Shown one piece after another: positions 1 through 7,008 of a DNA stretch of 21,085 nucleotides; the stretch's first letter is position 1, and each line of letters opens with the position of its first letter. A program made the position numbers and the translations under genes. This DNA comes from DAOTWY01 sp003696565 (GTDB lineage Bacteria > Chloroflexota > Anaerolineae > Aggregatilineales > Phototrophicaceae): assembly GCA_034435635.1 (NCBI GenBank), contig DAOTWY010000066.1, positions 1 through 21,085 on the forward strand. Direction: 5' to 3'. The notes below the pieces were generated by a model. The model did no database searches. It saw nothing but the letters and a program-made list of their open reading frames with translations, and was not told the origin of the DNA.

Positions 1-728
1 TTAGAAACAAAATTATTTAATCGATTGTTAACAATAAGCCTAACTAAATCCTTTTTTGAGTATTCATTTACTTTTTTGATGGCTTCGCCAATTGTATCAG
101 CATCATCACCATTTGAACTTGTGGTAATGGTAACTGTATCACCGGCTTCACCTTCAAATATGTTGAAAGCAACCGCTGATTCTTTTGTGATTTGTATGGT
201 TACCTCATCGCCATAGGTTAAGCTACGGAAATCAGGTTCATCAAACTCATCAGGCTCATTAATACCGGTCACACTCAGAGTATATGGCATTCTTACATCG
301 CTATCATTGAGATATTCTGATGTACTGAAACGCCGTCCATAGCTATCTGATGCAATAATAAAATATACGCCATCTTCAGGTATTCGTATATCTTTTAAGG
401 CAGCAGAAAGGAATAAATCCCCACCATCATCATCAACTGCGATGACTTCACCCGTATCACTTAATAAAATTAGATAGGGATCAAGTCGATTGGTATCAGG
501 ATCAAGCTGTGTCATTTGGATAGTCACCACATCACCACGACTCGCCAGGAAAGCATACAGATGCATGTTGATGTCATCCTTAAACTCGGCTTCAAATGAG
601 ACACCATTTTCCAGCAGATAGTCATGGTAAAAGGGATCATCCTCTTGGGCTGTTGTTACCTGAGGCAACATGCCTAGCAGCAAAATTATTAGGGCTGCTG
701 TGATTAGTTTTAAGGTCAACTTAAACAT
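1..728 (-). CDS. Secreted PPC-like domain protein, C-terminus cut by window edge
   Basis: I translated this frame by hand from the ATG at 728; it stays open for 242 codons to the left edge, so the C-terminus is missing. Residues 1-28 form a signal peptide: MFKLTLK, a hydrophobic core of about 14 residues, then VTTAQEDD, with likely cleavage before the Gln. The mature part resembles a bacterial pre-peptidase C-terminal (PPC) beta-sandwich: DPYLILLSDTGEVIAVDDDGG, then IRIPEDGVYFI and YTLSVTGI follow the usual PPC order. Such domains are common on secreted Chloroflexota proteins, often beside a protease, but no protease is visible here. An AGGAAAGG ribosome site lies about 8 bases before the ATG and an extended -10 lies just upstream. 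The protein is presumably exported; its specific role is unknown. Confidence 0.8.
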   Translation of the reverse strand, partial: MFKLTLKLITAALIILLLGMLPQVTTAQEDDPFYHDYLLENGVSFEAEFKDDINMHLYAFLASRGDVVTIQMTQLDPDTNRLDPYLILLSDTGEVIAVDDDGGDLFLSAALKDIRIPEDGVYFIIASDSYGRRFSTSEYLNDSDVRMPYTLSVTGINEPDEFDEPDFRSLTYGDEVTIQITKESAVAFNIFEGEAGDTVTITTSSNGDDADTIGEAIKKVNEYSKKDLVRLIVNNRLNNFVS

Positions 729-756
729 CCAATAATCCTTTCCTAACGCTATGTAT

Positions 757-765
757 ATTATAGCA
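757..765 (-). promoter_or_regulatory. Extended -10 promoter for the PPC-like gene
   Basis: On the minus strand this reads TGCTATAAT, a perfect extended -10, 29 bases before the ATG at 728. I see no good -35 hexamer, so the TG extension would have to carry recognition. The same nonamer occurs before two plus-strand genes in this window. Confidence 0.6.
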
Positions 766-784
766 CGCCAGCAGATGACATATC

Positions 785-801
785 CCCCTAATCCATAGGG
801 G
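785..801. terminator. Short GC-rich hairpin, role uncertain
   Basis: CCCCTA and TAGGGG pair around the loop ATCCA in the 205-base spacer between two minus-strand genes. Neither strand has a run of T after it, so it may be a weak terminator or simply an inverted repeat upstream of the promoter at 757-765. Confidence 0.25.
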
Positions 802-891
802 AATAATAAGCCCTTTCATGACGATTATCCGACGCTCACGTTAGGATTGGGTTAACTTTGTGGTTTTTATTGATGGATAGGGGAGGGGAGA

Positions 892-924
892 TTGGGGGTA
901 TTGTATTCAAAACGATACCCCCAA
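892..924 (-). terminator. Hairpin just after the LysM-VOC gene
   Basis: TTGGGGGTAT and ATACCCCCAA form a perfect 10-bp stem, extended by two inner pairs, nine bases past the stop codon at 934. The position suits termination of the minus-strand gene. There is no U-tract after the stem on that strand (it continues TCTCCCC), so termination would be inefficient, or the hairpin may instead protect the 3' end of the message. Confidence 0.45.
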
Positions 925-933
925 AAATGGATG

Positions 934-2493
934 TTACTGTTCTGCCAAAATTTGAATGGTATTACCCATTGGGTCTAGTACATATAAAGCACGTTGTCCG
1001 GGTTGAGGAACAAGTACACCATTATTAAATATGGTCGCACCGGAATCTGCTATCGTTGCTACGATCATATCAAATTGATCGTCTGGTACTTGAAGCACGA
1101 GTGAAGTTGTTTCCAGCGTTCCACCATCATAATTTGGTTGACGTGCAAATTCAGTTTGTACTGGGCGCGGATCAACCCCTTCGAGGAAGATGAGTTCTGT
1201 ATCACCAACCTGGAGGATAAGCAAGCCAGAGCTATCATCGTCAAAGAACGCTGTTTCTTCCAGACCGATTAGATCACGATAAAAGGCACGCATTTCGGTC
1301 ACATCGTTTACCCAATAATAAATTGAGCGAATACGTAAGCTTGGCGTGGCTTCCACAGCTGGTTGTTGTACTTGTGCAACGGCTGTAGGAGGAGCAACGG
1401 TTGGATTGCCGCCCTGTCCAGCAGGTGGCGGTGCAACGGGTGGGTTACCCCCCTGACCAGCAGGTGGTGGTGCAACAGCTGGCGTACCGCCTTGCCCAGC
1501 AGGTGGCGGTGCAACGGGTGCGGATGGGGTTAAGACTTGACCACTATTACCACTACTGCTTGCGCTGCTAGTTGGTGGTCGGATAATAAGCTGTTGCCCA
1601 ATTTGTAAGAAACGTCCTTCTCCGATGCTGGGGTTTAACTCACGAATGTCGTCCATGCTAACACGATAGGCAACAGAGATGGATGCCAGTGTATCACCTT
1701 CTGATACGGTATGAATGATTGAACCATCGCTTTGTGTCGGTTGAGGTACGACAAATGGCACAACCGGTGGGGCAGTGGGAACAGGGGTATTGGTTGGTCC
1801 TAATGGGGTTTGATTTGGACTGCTACCACCAGGTCCGCCAACTGTCAATGAGGCATCATCCCAAAACACACCATTCCCTTCGGTTGGAACAGTTTGCCAA
1901 GCATATAAAAATAGCGTAACTTGGGTTCCCTGTGCTGTGGCGTTCACAGTTAATTGGCGAAAACCATTAGATGCCAAAGCATTTGTGACGGTATTTGACC
2001 AAATGACGTTAGAGGATAGTGGGTTCGTACCACCGGTTGGGTCAATCCCGACACGTGCATTTGAATTCGCAGCATCAGCATTATCACCATTGATGTTCAT
2101 GACAACGTATGCGCTGCCCGTGACATTTGCATTTTCAGGTACGGTAACAGTCTGATACACCGCAGCAGTGAAAGTTGCAAATCCTCGGCTCAACTCCATT
2201 GAACGGTTGCCACTACGCACAAATCCAAAGCCAGCGTTGTTACGTCCTGTGCCATTTGGAATCAGGTTTTGCCAATCGGCATTACGGGGTGTTTCTGTAT
2301 ACCAACCATTCCAATTAACATTAACACTAAATCGTGTGCCAGATGCCTGATCAAAAGCAACTGTTTTCATATTAGTGTCTTCAAATCCGGGGTCGGTGAG
2401 TAAGTTGTTTTGCGCTTCAATTGGTGCAAAAGTGATGACACTGATCACTACTAAAATAAAACTGAAGGTCGCAAGAAGCCTTTTATACGGCAT
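934..2493 (-). CDS. Secreted three-module protein: sugar-binding-like, LysM and VOC domains
   Basis: This 519-aa protein has a signal peptide (1-27, cleavage near IEA/QNN). It has a beta-sandwich module at about 29-217 that opens with NLLTDPGFE and ends FWDDASL, the style of CBM/galactose-binding-like domains. A Pro/Thr linker follows, then one LysM at 259-305 (HTVSEGDTLASI to QIGQQLIIRP), expected to bind peptidoglycan or another GlcNAc polymer. Three 13-residue VAPPPAGQGG-type repeats (327-365) lead to a VOC/glyoxalase-like domain at 387-518 (MRAFYRDLIGLEE, LDPMGNTIQI). By eye the usual VOC metal ligands are poorly kept. There is no TM anchor, so the protein is presumably secreted and wall-associated. 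Its N-terminal half is duplicated in the protein at 5462-6991. GGAG lies 9 bases before the ATG. Domain calls are confident; substrate and activity are unknown. Confidence 0.93.
   Translation of the reverse strand: MPYKRLLATFSFILVVISVITFAPIEAQNNLLTDPGFEDTNMKTVAFDQASGTRFSVNVNWNGWYTETPRNADWQNLIPNGTGRNNAGFGFVRSGNRSMELSRGFATFTAAVYQTVTVPENANVTGSAYVVMNINGDNADAANSNARVGIDPTGGTNPLSSNVIWSNTVTNALASNGFRQLTVNATAQGTQVTLFLYAWQTVPTEGNGVFWDDASLTVGGPGGSSPNQTPLGPTNTPVPTAPPVVPFVVPQPTQSDGSIIHTVSEGDTLASISVAYRVSMDDIRELNPSIGEGRFLQIGQQLIIRPPTSSASSSGNSGQVLTPSAPVAPPPAGQGGTPAVAPPPAGQGGNPPVAPPPAGQGGNPTVAPPTAVAQVQQPAVEATPSLRIRSIYYWVNDVTEMRAFYRDLIGLEETAFFDDDSSGLLILQVGDTELIFLEGVDPRPVQTEFARQPNYDGGTLETTSLVLQVPDDQFDMIVATIADSGATIFNNGVLVPQPGQRALYVLDPMGNTIQILAEQ
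1399..1515 (-). repeat. Three tandem 39-bp repeats encoding a Pro/Gly linker
   Basis: Three in-frame 39-bp units encode VAPPPAGQGG followed by TPA, NPP and NPT (residues 327-365). A fourth, degenerate VAPP begins after them. They form a flexible spacer between the LysM and VOC domains and are a likely site of copy-number change by slippage. Confidence 0.85.
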
Positions 2494-2529
2494 AGAAAAT
2501 TCTCCACAAACATTTCTAATTGCGGCGCG

Positions 2530-2560
2530 ATTATAACATAATAACTTGGTTGTGTGTCAA
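2530..2560 (-). promoter_or_regulatory. Promoter of the LysM-VOC gene
   Basis: On the minus strand TTGACA (2560-2555) is followed after 19 bases by TATAAT (2535-2530), preceded by TG one base away (TGTTATAAT) and followed by CGC. The long spacer is offset by the extended -10. It lies 37 bases before the ATG at 2493, in the gap after the 104-aa gene. Confidence 0.7.
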
Positions 2561-2583
2561 CCTGCGTCGAGTGATCGTCAGGT

Positions 2584-2898
2584 TTAAACTTGACAACGGT
2601 TTTCAAATAAGACGAGTTTACGCCGAAAATTCAGGGTGTAATGCTTTAATTTTTCTTCCGCTTGTTGATATTCATCACTAGCTAAAACGCTGCGGATAAT
2701 CGTTTCGCTTTCACAGACGAACTCGATTTGCCTTTCGGGATGTCCTTTTCCAATAACTTGCCAAGCATAAAGCATATAAACATTCATACGTTGTAACATT
2801 GGGATGAATTCACGTAGGATATAATTGTAATATTCATTCTGATAGCGTGGATTAATGTCATAAATTAACATAAGACGATGTGTAGGTGTGATCAGCAT
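2584..2898 (-). CDS. Small dimeric alpha-beta-barrel-like (NIPSNAP-like) protein
   Basis: The 104-aa soluble protein has no signal peptide or TM helix. The layout beta strand (HRLMLIYDI), long amphipathic helix (YQNEYYNYILREFIPMLQRM), strand (YMLYAWQVIG), strand (RQIEFVCES) and helix (SDEYQQAEEKLKHY) fits a ferredoxin-like dimeric alpha-beta barrel such as NIPSNAP or ABM-type proteins. No catalytic residue can be named. GGAAAGG lies 9 bases before the ATG, and an extended -10 (TGTTATGAT) lies further upstream, facing away from the 769-aa gene. It ends 90 bases before the LysM-VOC gene, which has its own promoter. I infer the fold only; the function is not recognised. Confidence 0.82.
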   Translation of the reverse strand: MLITPTHRLMLIYDINPRYQNEYYNYILREFIPMLQRMNVYMLYAWQVIGKGHPERQIEFVCESETIIRSVLASDEYQQAEEKLKHYTLNFRRKLVLFENRCQV

Positions 2899-2910
2899 GT
2901 TTTAACCTTT

Positions 2911-2947
2911 CCGCTAACAGGCTAGCGTCTTTTTTTTCATCATAACA
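2911..2947 (-). promoter_or_regulatory. Promoter and 5' hairpin leader of the 104-aa gene
   Basis: On the minus strand TGTTATGAT (2947-2939) is an extended -10. The message would start near 2932 in a run of A, followed by a short hairpin (CGCTA/TAGCG) that ends just before the GGAAAGG ribosome site. On the plus strand the same hairpin is followed by eight T and so looks like a terminator, but no plus-strand gene precedes it. Confidence 0.45.
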
Positions 2948-2975
2948 TAACACTGTTAGCTGATGATAAATCCCG

Positions 2976-2984
2976 TGCTATAAT
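2976..2984 (+). promoter_or_regulatory. Extended -10 promoter for the TPR-SH3b gene
   Basis: TGCTATAAT followed by CGC lies 35 bases before the ATG at 3020, divergent from the promoter of the 104-aa gene. No convincing -35 is present. The gene it serves has only a weak ribosome site. Confidence 0.65.
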
Positions 2985-3019
2985 CGCTCTGATTCGATAA
3001 ACATTTTGGATTTGAATTT

Positions 3020-5329
3020 ATGATAGACCAGCGAATCGCTGAATTGAAAGAAAAAGTTGCGGCTCTAAAAAATCGTGCATTGCGAGAAGACATCACTGAT
3101 GCTGCTAGTCAATTAGAGCAGGAAGCGCGTCGTGTTTTGGCAGATGCTAAAAATACACCCTATGAAGCAGAAGCACAAGCACTCTTCACTGAATTAGCGC
3201 GGTTACATAATCCTACAACACCTCAAACAGCGACTATCCGTGGCTTGTTGCGCCGGGCGCGTATTCGTATTGAAATTGCCGGAGATGATGAGGATATTGA
3301 CGAGGCAATTGATATTCTTACAGAGGCGTTGGCACTTAATCCGGCTTATGAGGAGACGATTGCACTCCTCCAAGATGCAGCTGCTCAAACGCCACAGGCA
3401 GCACAGCGTGTACAGGATTTATTTAACCAGTATGGTGTTGAGCGTTCTGCAACAAGACAAACTAATGAGGCTGTTCCACCACCTGACAAATCGCCCCAAA
3501 CCACAACGGTAGAACCAGCAAATTATACCTCACCTACGAACGATGTTGAGACACTGCTTTCTGAATTAACACAAGCATATTATTCTGGTGAGTATCAACA
3601 AACGGTGGAATTAGCCAATCGTGTGTTAACTATCCAACCCAATAACCCTACCGCTAAGGACTACCGCGAAAAAGCTGAAGACAATATGATACGCGGCGTT
3701 GTACCAGACCATCGAATTCCATTTGATGCACGGGTCTCTTATAACCGTGCTAATTCATTAGTACGTGCTGGTAATTATGAAGAAGCGGAACGGTTGTATC
3801 GTGAAGCGCGTGATTTAGCGGAACGTGCTGGAATTTTAAGCTGGAAGGATGTTGAGCAGGCAATGCTTGATATTCAAGACCTGGCATTGGCACGTGAGCT
3901 ACTTAATGAAGGTGACCGGCTAATGGCAACAGATAGCTGGTCAGATGCTTTGCGGAAATACGAGGGCGCGTTACGAGTTGTCCCTAATGATCCACAAGCA
4001 GAAGAACGAGTGGAAATGGTGCGCCGCTTACAACAAGATACTGAGCAAGCGGCTGCCCAACTCAGTACCCTGAGCGGCTCTTTAGCAGAACAAGCGTCTC
4101 AGGTCAAGCAGGTTCTTGCGACTTTGGCGCGGGCAAGGCAATTGTTGCCGGGGAGTCAACGGCTTGCTGCTATGCAAGCAGAGGCAAATAATCGTCTGGC
4201 AGCTATTAAAACGCAAGTAAATGATCAAGTTCAATCTGCATTGACTCGAGTCTCTAACGCCACCTCAATCGATGAAAAACTCATGCTGAGCCAAGAGGCT
4301 GCCCGATTATTAGAGGTTGGTTTAGAGCTTGATCCAGGTGATCAACACTTGTCTGAGTTGATGATGCAAGCAAGGTCAGCTTCTAGTGAGATGCAGCGTG
4401 CCAAACAAACGTTAGAACGCGCTTCTGCGATGATTGCTCAGAATTTTGATTCAGAGTTGATGCAAGCGCGGACTATGTTAGCTGAGCTAAGTGGAAATGC
4501 CCAAGATGAACGCTATCGATTAATTGTCAATGATTTATTTTCACGCTTTATGGAACGGGCGGAAATTGCCTTAGAAGAAGGTGATATTAGCGAGGCACAA
4601 ACCTGGATTGAGACAATGCGAGAAGAGCCTTTCCGCATGTTGGGACGGCGTGCAGAGTTGCTGCGCTTGGAAAATCAAATTCGTCGTGAGCGCACACGTG
4701 GGCGGCTTTATGTTGTAGGCGTGCTGTTTAGCATCATGATTGTGTTGGGGGCAATGGTGTTTGTTACACGGGATGCATGGCAACCAATCATCAACCCACC
4801 ACCATCAAACACGCCCACGATTACCCCCACACCATCAGATACGCCAACCGTAACACTGACCTTTACGCCAACTGCCACATCAACTGCTAGTGTTACACCG
4901 AGCCAAACGCCGACTGCTACTTGGACGGTGACACCATCGTTGACAATTACACCTAGTGAAACGCCGACACATACGCTGACACCAACACATACATCAACGC
5001 CAACATCAACACCGACACCTACCGCAACGCCAACAATCACCAATACGCCAACCATTACCCCCACACCGCCGGAATTGTGCCGTGTGACTGTGCCGATTGG
5101 CAGCCCAAATGTCAACGTTCGTGCAGAGCCACGCATTGCTGCGCCAACAGTTGGGTTGTTGCAGCCGGGGTTTGTGGTTGATGTTCTTCAATTACAACCG
5201 GATGAAACCGGACGGGTTTGGTATCAGATTGCTTATCAGATCGGTGAGGCAGAGGTACGCGGGTGGTCTGTGGCAACTAATTTTGAACAATTTGGAACAC
5301 GGGCTTGCCCCGAACTTAGTAGTGGGTAG
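3020..5329 (+). CDS. Membrane protein: cytoplasmic TPR/coiled-coil, Thr/Pro stalk, SH3b tip
   Basis: The 769-aa protein has no N-terminal signal peptide. Residues 1-560 are helical and charged: coiled-coil stretches (5-45, 340-400, 455-470) and TPR-like pairs (about 85-110, 175-210, 237-270, 290-330 with RKYEGALRVVPNDPQA). A single TM helix at about 562-583 has basic RRERTRGR before it, which puts the N-terminal part inside the cell. A Thr/Pro stalk (594-684) then leads to an SH3b domain (686-757: NVNVRAEPR, VGLLQPGFVVDVL, GWSVATNF), a fold that often binds cell-wall peptides. The architecture suggests a link between wall and cytoplasm, with TPRs binding unknown partners. The ATG at 3020 has only a weak upstream GGA. 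Domains are confident; the role is inferred. Confidence 0.94.
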   Translation: MIDQRIAELKEKVAALKNRALREDITDAASQLEQEARRVLADAKNTPYEAEAQALFTELARLHNPTTPQTATIRGLLRRARIRIEIAGDDEDIDEAIDILTEALALNPAYEETIALLQDAAAQTPQAAQRVQDLFNQYGVERSATRQTNEAVPPPDKSPQTTTVEPANYTSPTNDVETLLSELTQAYYSGEYQQTVELANRVLTIQPNNPTAKDYREKAEDNMIRGVVPDHRIPFDARVSYNRANSLVRAGNYEEAERLYREARDLAERAGILSWKDVEQAMLDIQDLALARELLNEGDRLMATDSWSDALRKYEGALRVVPNDPQAEERVEMVRRLQQDTEQAAAQLSTLSGSLAEQASQVKQVLATLARARQLLPGSQRLAAMQAEANNRLAAIKTQVNDQVQSALTRVSNATSIDEKLMLSQEAARLLEVGLELDPGDQHLSELMMQARSASSEMQRAKQTLERASAMIAQNFDSELMQARTMLAELSGNAQDERYRLIVNDLFSRFMERAEIALEEGDISEAQTWIETMREEPFRMLGRRAELLRLENQIRRERTRGRLYVVGVLFSIMIVLGAMVFVTRDAWQPIINPPPSNTPTITPTPSDTPTVTLTFTPTATSTASVTPSQTPTATWTVTPSLTITPSETPTHTLTPTHTSTPTSTPTPTATPTITNTPTITPTPPELCRVTVPIGSPNVNVRAEPRIAAPTVGLLQPGFVVDVLQLQPDETGRVWYQIAYQIGEAEVRGWSVATNFEQFGTRACPELSSG
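4799..5071 (+). repeat. Low-complexity Thr/Pro-rich coding tract
   Basis: About 91 codons of irregular TPT, TPS and TAT units (residues 594-684) encode the extracellular stalk between the TM helix and the SH3b domain. The biased codons (ACA, ACG, CCA, CCG) also create a long meaningless Val/Gly-rich frame on the other strand. Confidence 0.85.
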
Positions 5330-5393
5330 TCACCGTTTACCCTACGCTATCACCCCTGATGAGGTGGTATCCCTGCCGATGCTAGGGGAGCTA

Positions 5394-5402
5394 TGCTATA
5401 AT
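5394..5402 (+). promoter_or_regulatory. Extended -10 promoter for the LysM/SdrD_B-like gene
   Basis: TGCTATAAT followed by CGC matches the element before the 769-aa gene. It lies 59 bases before the ATG at 5462 and just upstream of a strong hairpin, so the transcript would begin almost at the base of that hairpin. Confidence 0.65.
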
Positions 5403-5409
5403 CGCACAG

Positions 5410-5437
5410 AAAAAACGTCTGGAGACAGGCGTTTTTT
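5410..5437 (+). terminator. Perfect GAGA-loop hairpin with T6: terminator or leader element
   Basis: AAAAAACGTCTG and CAGGCGTTTTTT pair over 12 bp (one G-T) around a GAGA tetraloop, and the right arm ends in six T. It has the shape of a bidirectional intrinsic terminator. It lies 80 bases after the 769-aa gene and 24 bases before the next ATG, but downstream of the best promoter of that next gene. It may end the first message, attenuate the second, or form a stabilising 5' hairpin. Confidence 0.6.
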
Positions 5438-5461
5438 GCCATATGTCAAGCGGAGAATAAT

Positions 5462-6991
5462 ATGCGACGACTATTCGTTTGCTTCATTTCACTGATTGTT
5501 ATAGGTATTCATGCCCAGGACGGTGAAAACTTATTGCGTGATCCTGGTTTTGAAAACACAGCGATGAAAGTTGTTGTAACCAGTGAAGGTGAAGGGGTGA
5601 CTTTTGCGGTAAATCAAGACTGGAACGGTTGGTATACGGAATCACCTCGCACAGCAGACTGGCAAAACCGCATTCCGAATGGGACAGGACGTAATAACGC
5701 TGGAATGGGCTTTGTGCGTAGTGGAAATCGTTCCATGGAATTAAGCCGTGGATATGCAACCTTTACAGCGGCGGTTTTTCAGACGGTGAGTGTTCCGGCA
5801 GGGTCTGTGGTAACGGGTAGCGCATGGTATGTGATGGATTTAAGTGAGGGGGCAAGTGCCCAGGCGCGTGTCGGTATTGACCCAAATGGCGGCACAAATC
5901 CTTATGATAGTGATATTGCTTGGTCATCATGGGGCGGGAATCAGCTCGCATCCAGTGGTTTCCGTCAGTTATCGGTTTCAACAACGGCTACTGGAGAGAG
6001 CGTAACGCTTTTCTTGTTTGCAACACAAACCGTCCCATCCGCGCAAAATGGTATTTTTTGGGATGACGCATCTTTGGTCATTACCGGGCAAGCAGTGCAG
6101 CCAACACAGCCCAGCCAACCGGATCAACCTGTCAATACACCGGTTCCCGCTTCTACTCGCGCGCCTGTTGTCCCTGTTACACCGGCTGCTGATGGGTCAA
6201 TTATTCATATTGTTCAATCTGGTGAAACACTTTCCGCCATTGCCCAAGCTTATGGTCTAACGGTGGAAGACATTTTGCCACTAAACCCTGATATCACAAA
6301 TCCCCGTCTGATTTTTACCGGACAGCGGATTAATATTCGACTTGCAGAAGGTGCAACTGTGCCTTCAACACCAGTTAGCCAAACCAATACGCCCCAGATC
6401 GCCCCGCCACCTGCTACACTGCCCGGAGGGGTGAACAATATTGTCGCTGCGACGTTTACGCTTCCACCTGTTGCACAGGCTGATGCTGATGCCAATAACA
6501 TGACTCAAACTGGTGAAATCTGTGTCAATACTTATGAAGACACGAATATCAACAACAAGATTGACGTGTCTGAAGTGCCATTAGCCGGTAGTACAATTAC
6601 ATTGCTCCAAAGAGAGACCGGAGAGACGGTTATGCAGCATACAACAACCGGGGAGCGCGATAATTTTTGCTTCCAAGACCTACAAAGTATGGGATATATC
6701 GTCGTTGCAAGTGTCCCAGAAGGGTATGGCTTTACAACGTCATCGGCATTTCAAGTTGAGTTAACACCAGGTGCTAGCTTTACGTTATTGTTTGGGGCAG
6801 CACAAGGTGTACAAAGTACACTTTCGGCAACGAACCCAACATCAAGTGCTTTAATAGAAACTTCTACTCAAGACAGTAACAATGAAACAAGTGTCTTGAT
6901 TCAAAATATTGGTTTGATTATCTTTGGCTTAGCTGCCCTGACTTTGTTTACGGGCATGTTGGCGGTTTATGTCCTTCAGCGGCGGTATTAA
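5462..6991 (+). CDS. Membrane-anchored sugar-binding-like/LysM/SdrD_B-like surface protein
   Basis: The 509-aa protein has a signal peptide (1-18, IGIHA/QD). Its beta-sandwich module (23-205) is closely related to that of the 934-2493 protein: 50 of 56 residues match from WNGWYTE to the QTV strand, by hand count. A Pro-rich linker and one LysM (247-293, HIVQSGETLSAI to GQRINIRL) follow. An SdrD_B/Cna-B-like domain (351-446) carries DTNINNKIDVSE, a calcium-loop style motif, and Cys354 and Cys403. A TM helix (479-505) and the short tail QRRY end the protein. It should be a type I membrane protein with everything outside the cell. GGAG lies 6 bases before the ATG. The next gene begins 5-17 bases downstream and repeats the SdrD_B-TM part, so the two are probably one operon. 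Confidence 0.93.
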   Translation: MRRLFVCFISLIVIGIHAQDGENLLRDPGFENTAMKVVVTSEGEGVTFAVNQDWNGWYTESPRTADWQNRIPNGTGRNNAGMGFVRSGNRSMELSRGYATFTAAVFQTVSVPAGSVVTGSAWYVMDLSEGASAQARVGIDPNGGTNPYDSDIAWSSWGGNQLASSGFRQLSVSTTATGESVTLFLFATQTVPSAQNGIFWDDASLVITGQAVQPTQPSQPDQPVNTPVPASTRAPVVPVTPAADGSIIHIVQSGETLSAIAQAYGLTVEDILPLNPDITNPRLIFTGQRINIRLAEGATVPSTPVSQTNTPQIAPPPATLPGGVNNIVAATFTLPPVAQADADANNMTQTGEICVNTYEDTNINNKIDVSEVPLAGSTITLLQRETGETVMQHTTTGERDNFCFQDLQSMGYIVVASVPEGYGFTTSSAFQVELTPGASFTLLFGAAQGVQSTLSATNPTSSALIETSTQDSNNETSVLIQNIGLIIFGLAALTLFTGMLAVYVLQRRY

Positions 6992-7008
6992 TCGACATGA
7001 GGGTATTC

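Noticed and set aside
1399..1515. Possible CRISPR-like array
   Set aside because: The units are contiguous, in frame and coding, without unique spacers, and no cas genes are present.
2911..2938. Plus-strand intrinsic terminator (hairpin followed by eight T)
   Set aside because: No plus-strand gene lies upstream; the element is better read as the 5' leader of the minus-strand 104-aa gene.
4708..5136. Minus-strand frame of 142 codons rich in Val-Gly-Val
   Set aside because: It is the mirror of the Thr/Pro-rich coding tract of the 769-aa gene (ACA/CCA codons read backwards) and has no ribosome site of its own.
5097..5495. Plus-strand frame of 132 codons across the end of the 769-aa gene
   Set aside because: It overlaps the SH3b coding region in another frame, crosses the promoter and hairpin at 5394-5437, and overlaps the signal peptide of the next gene.
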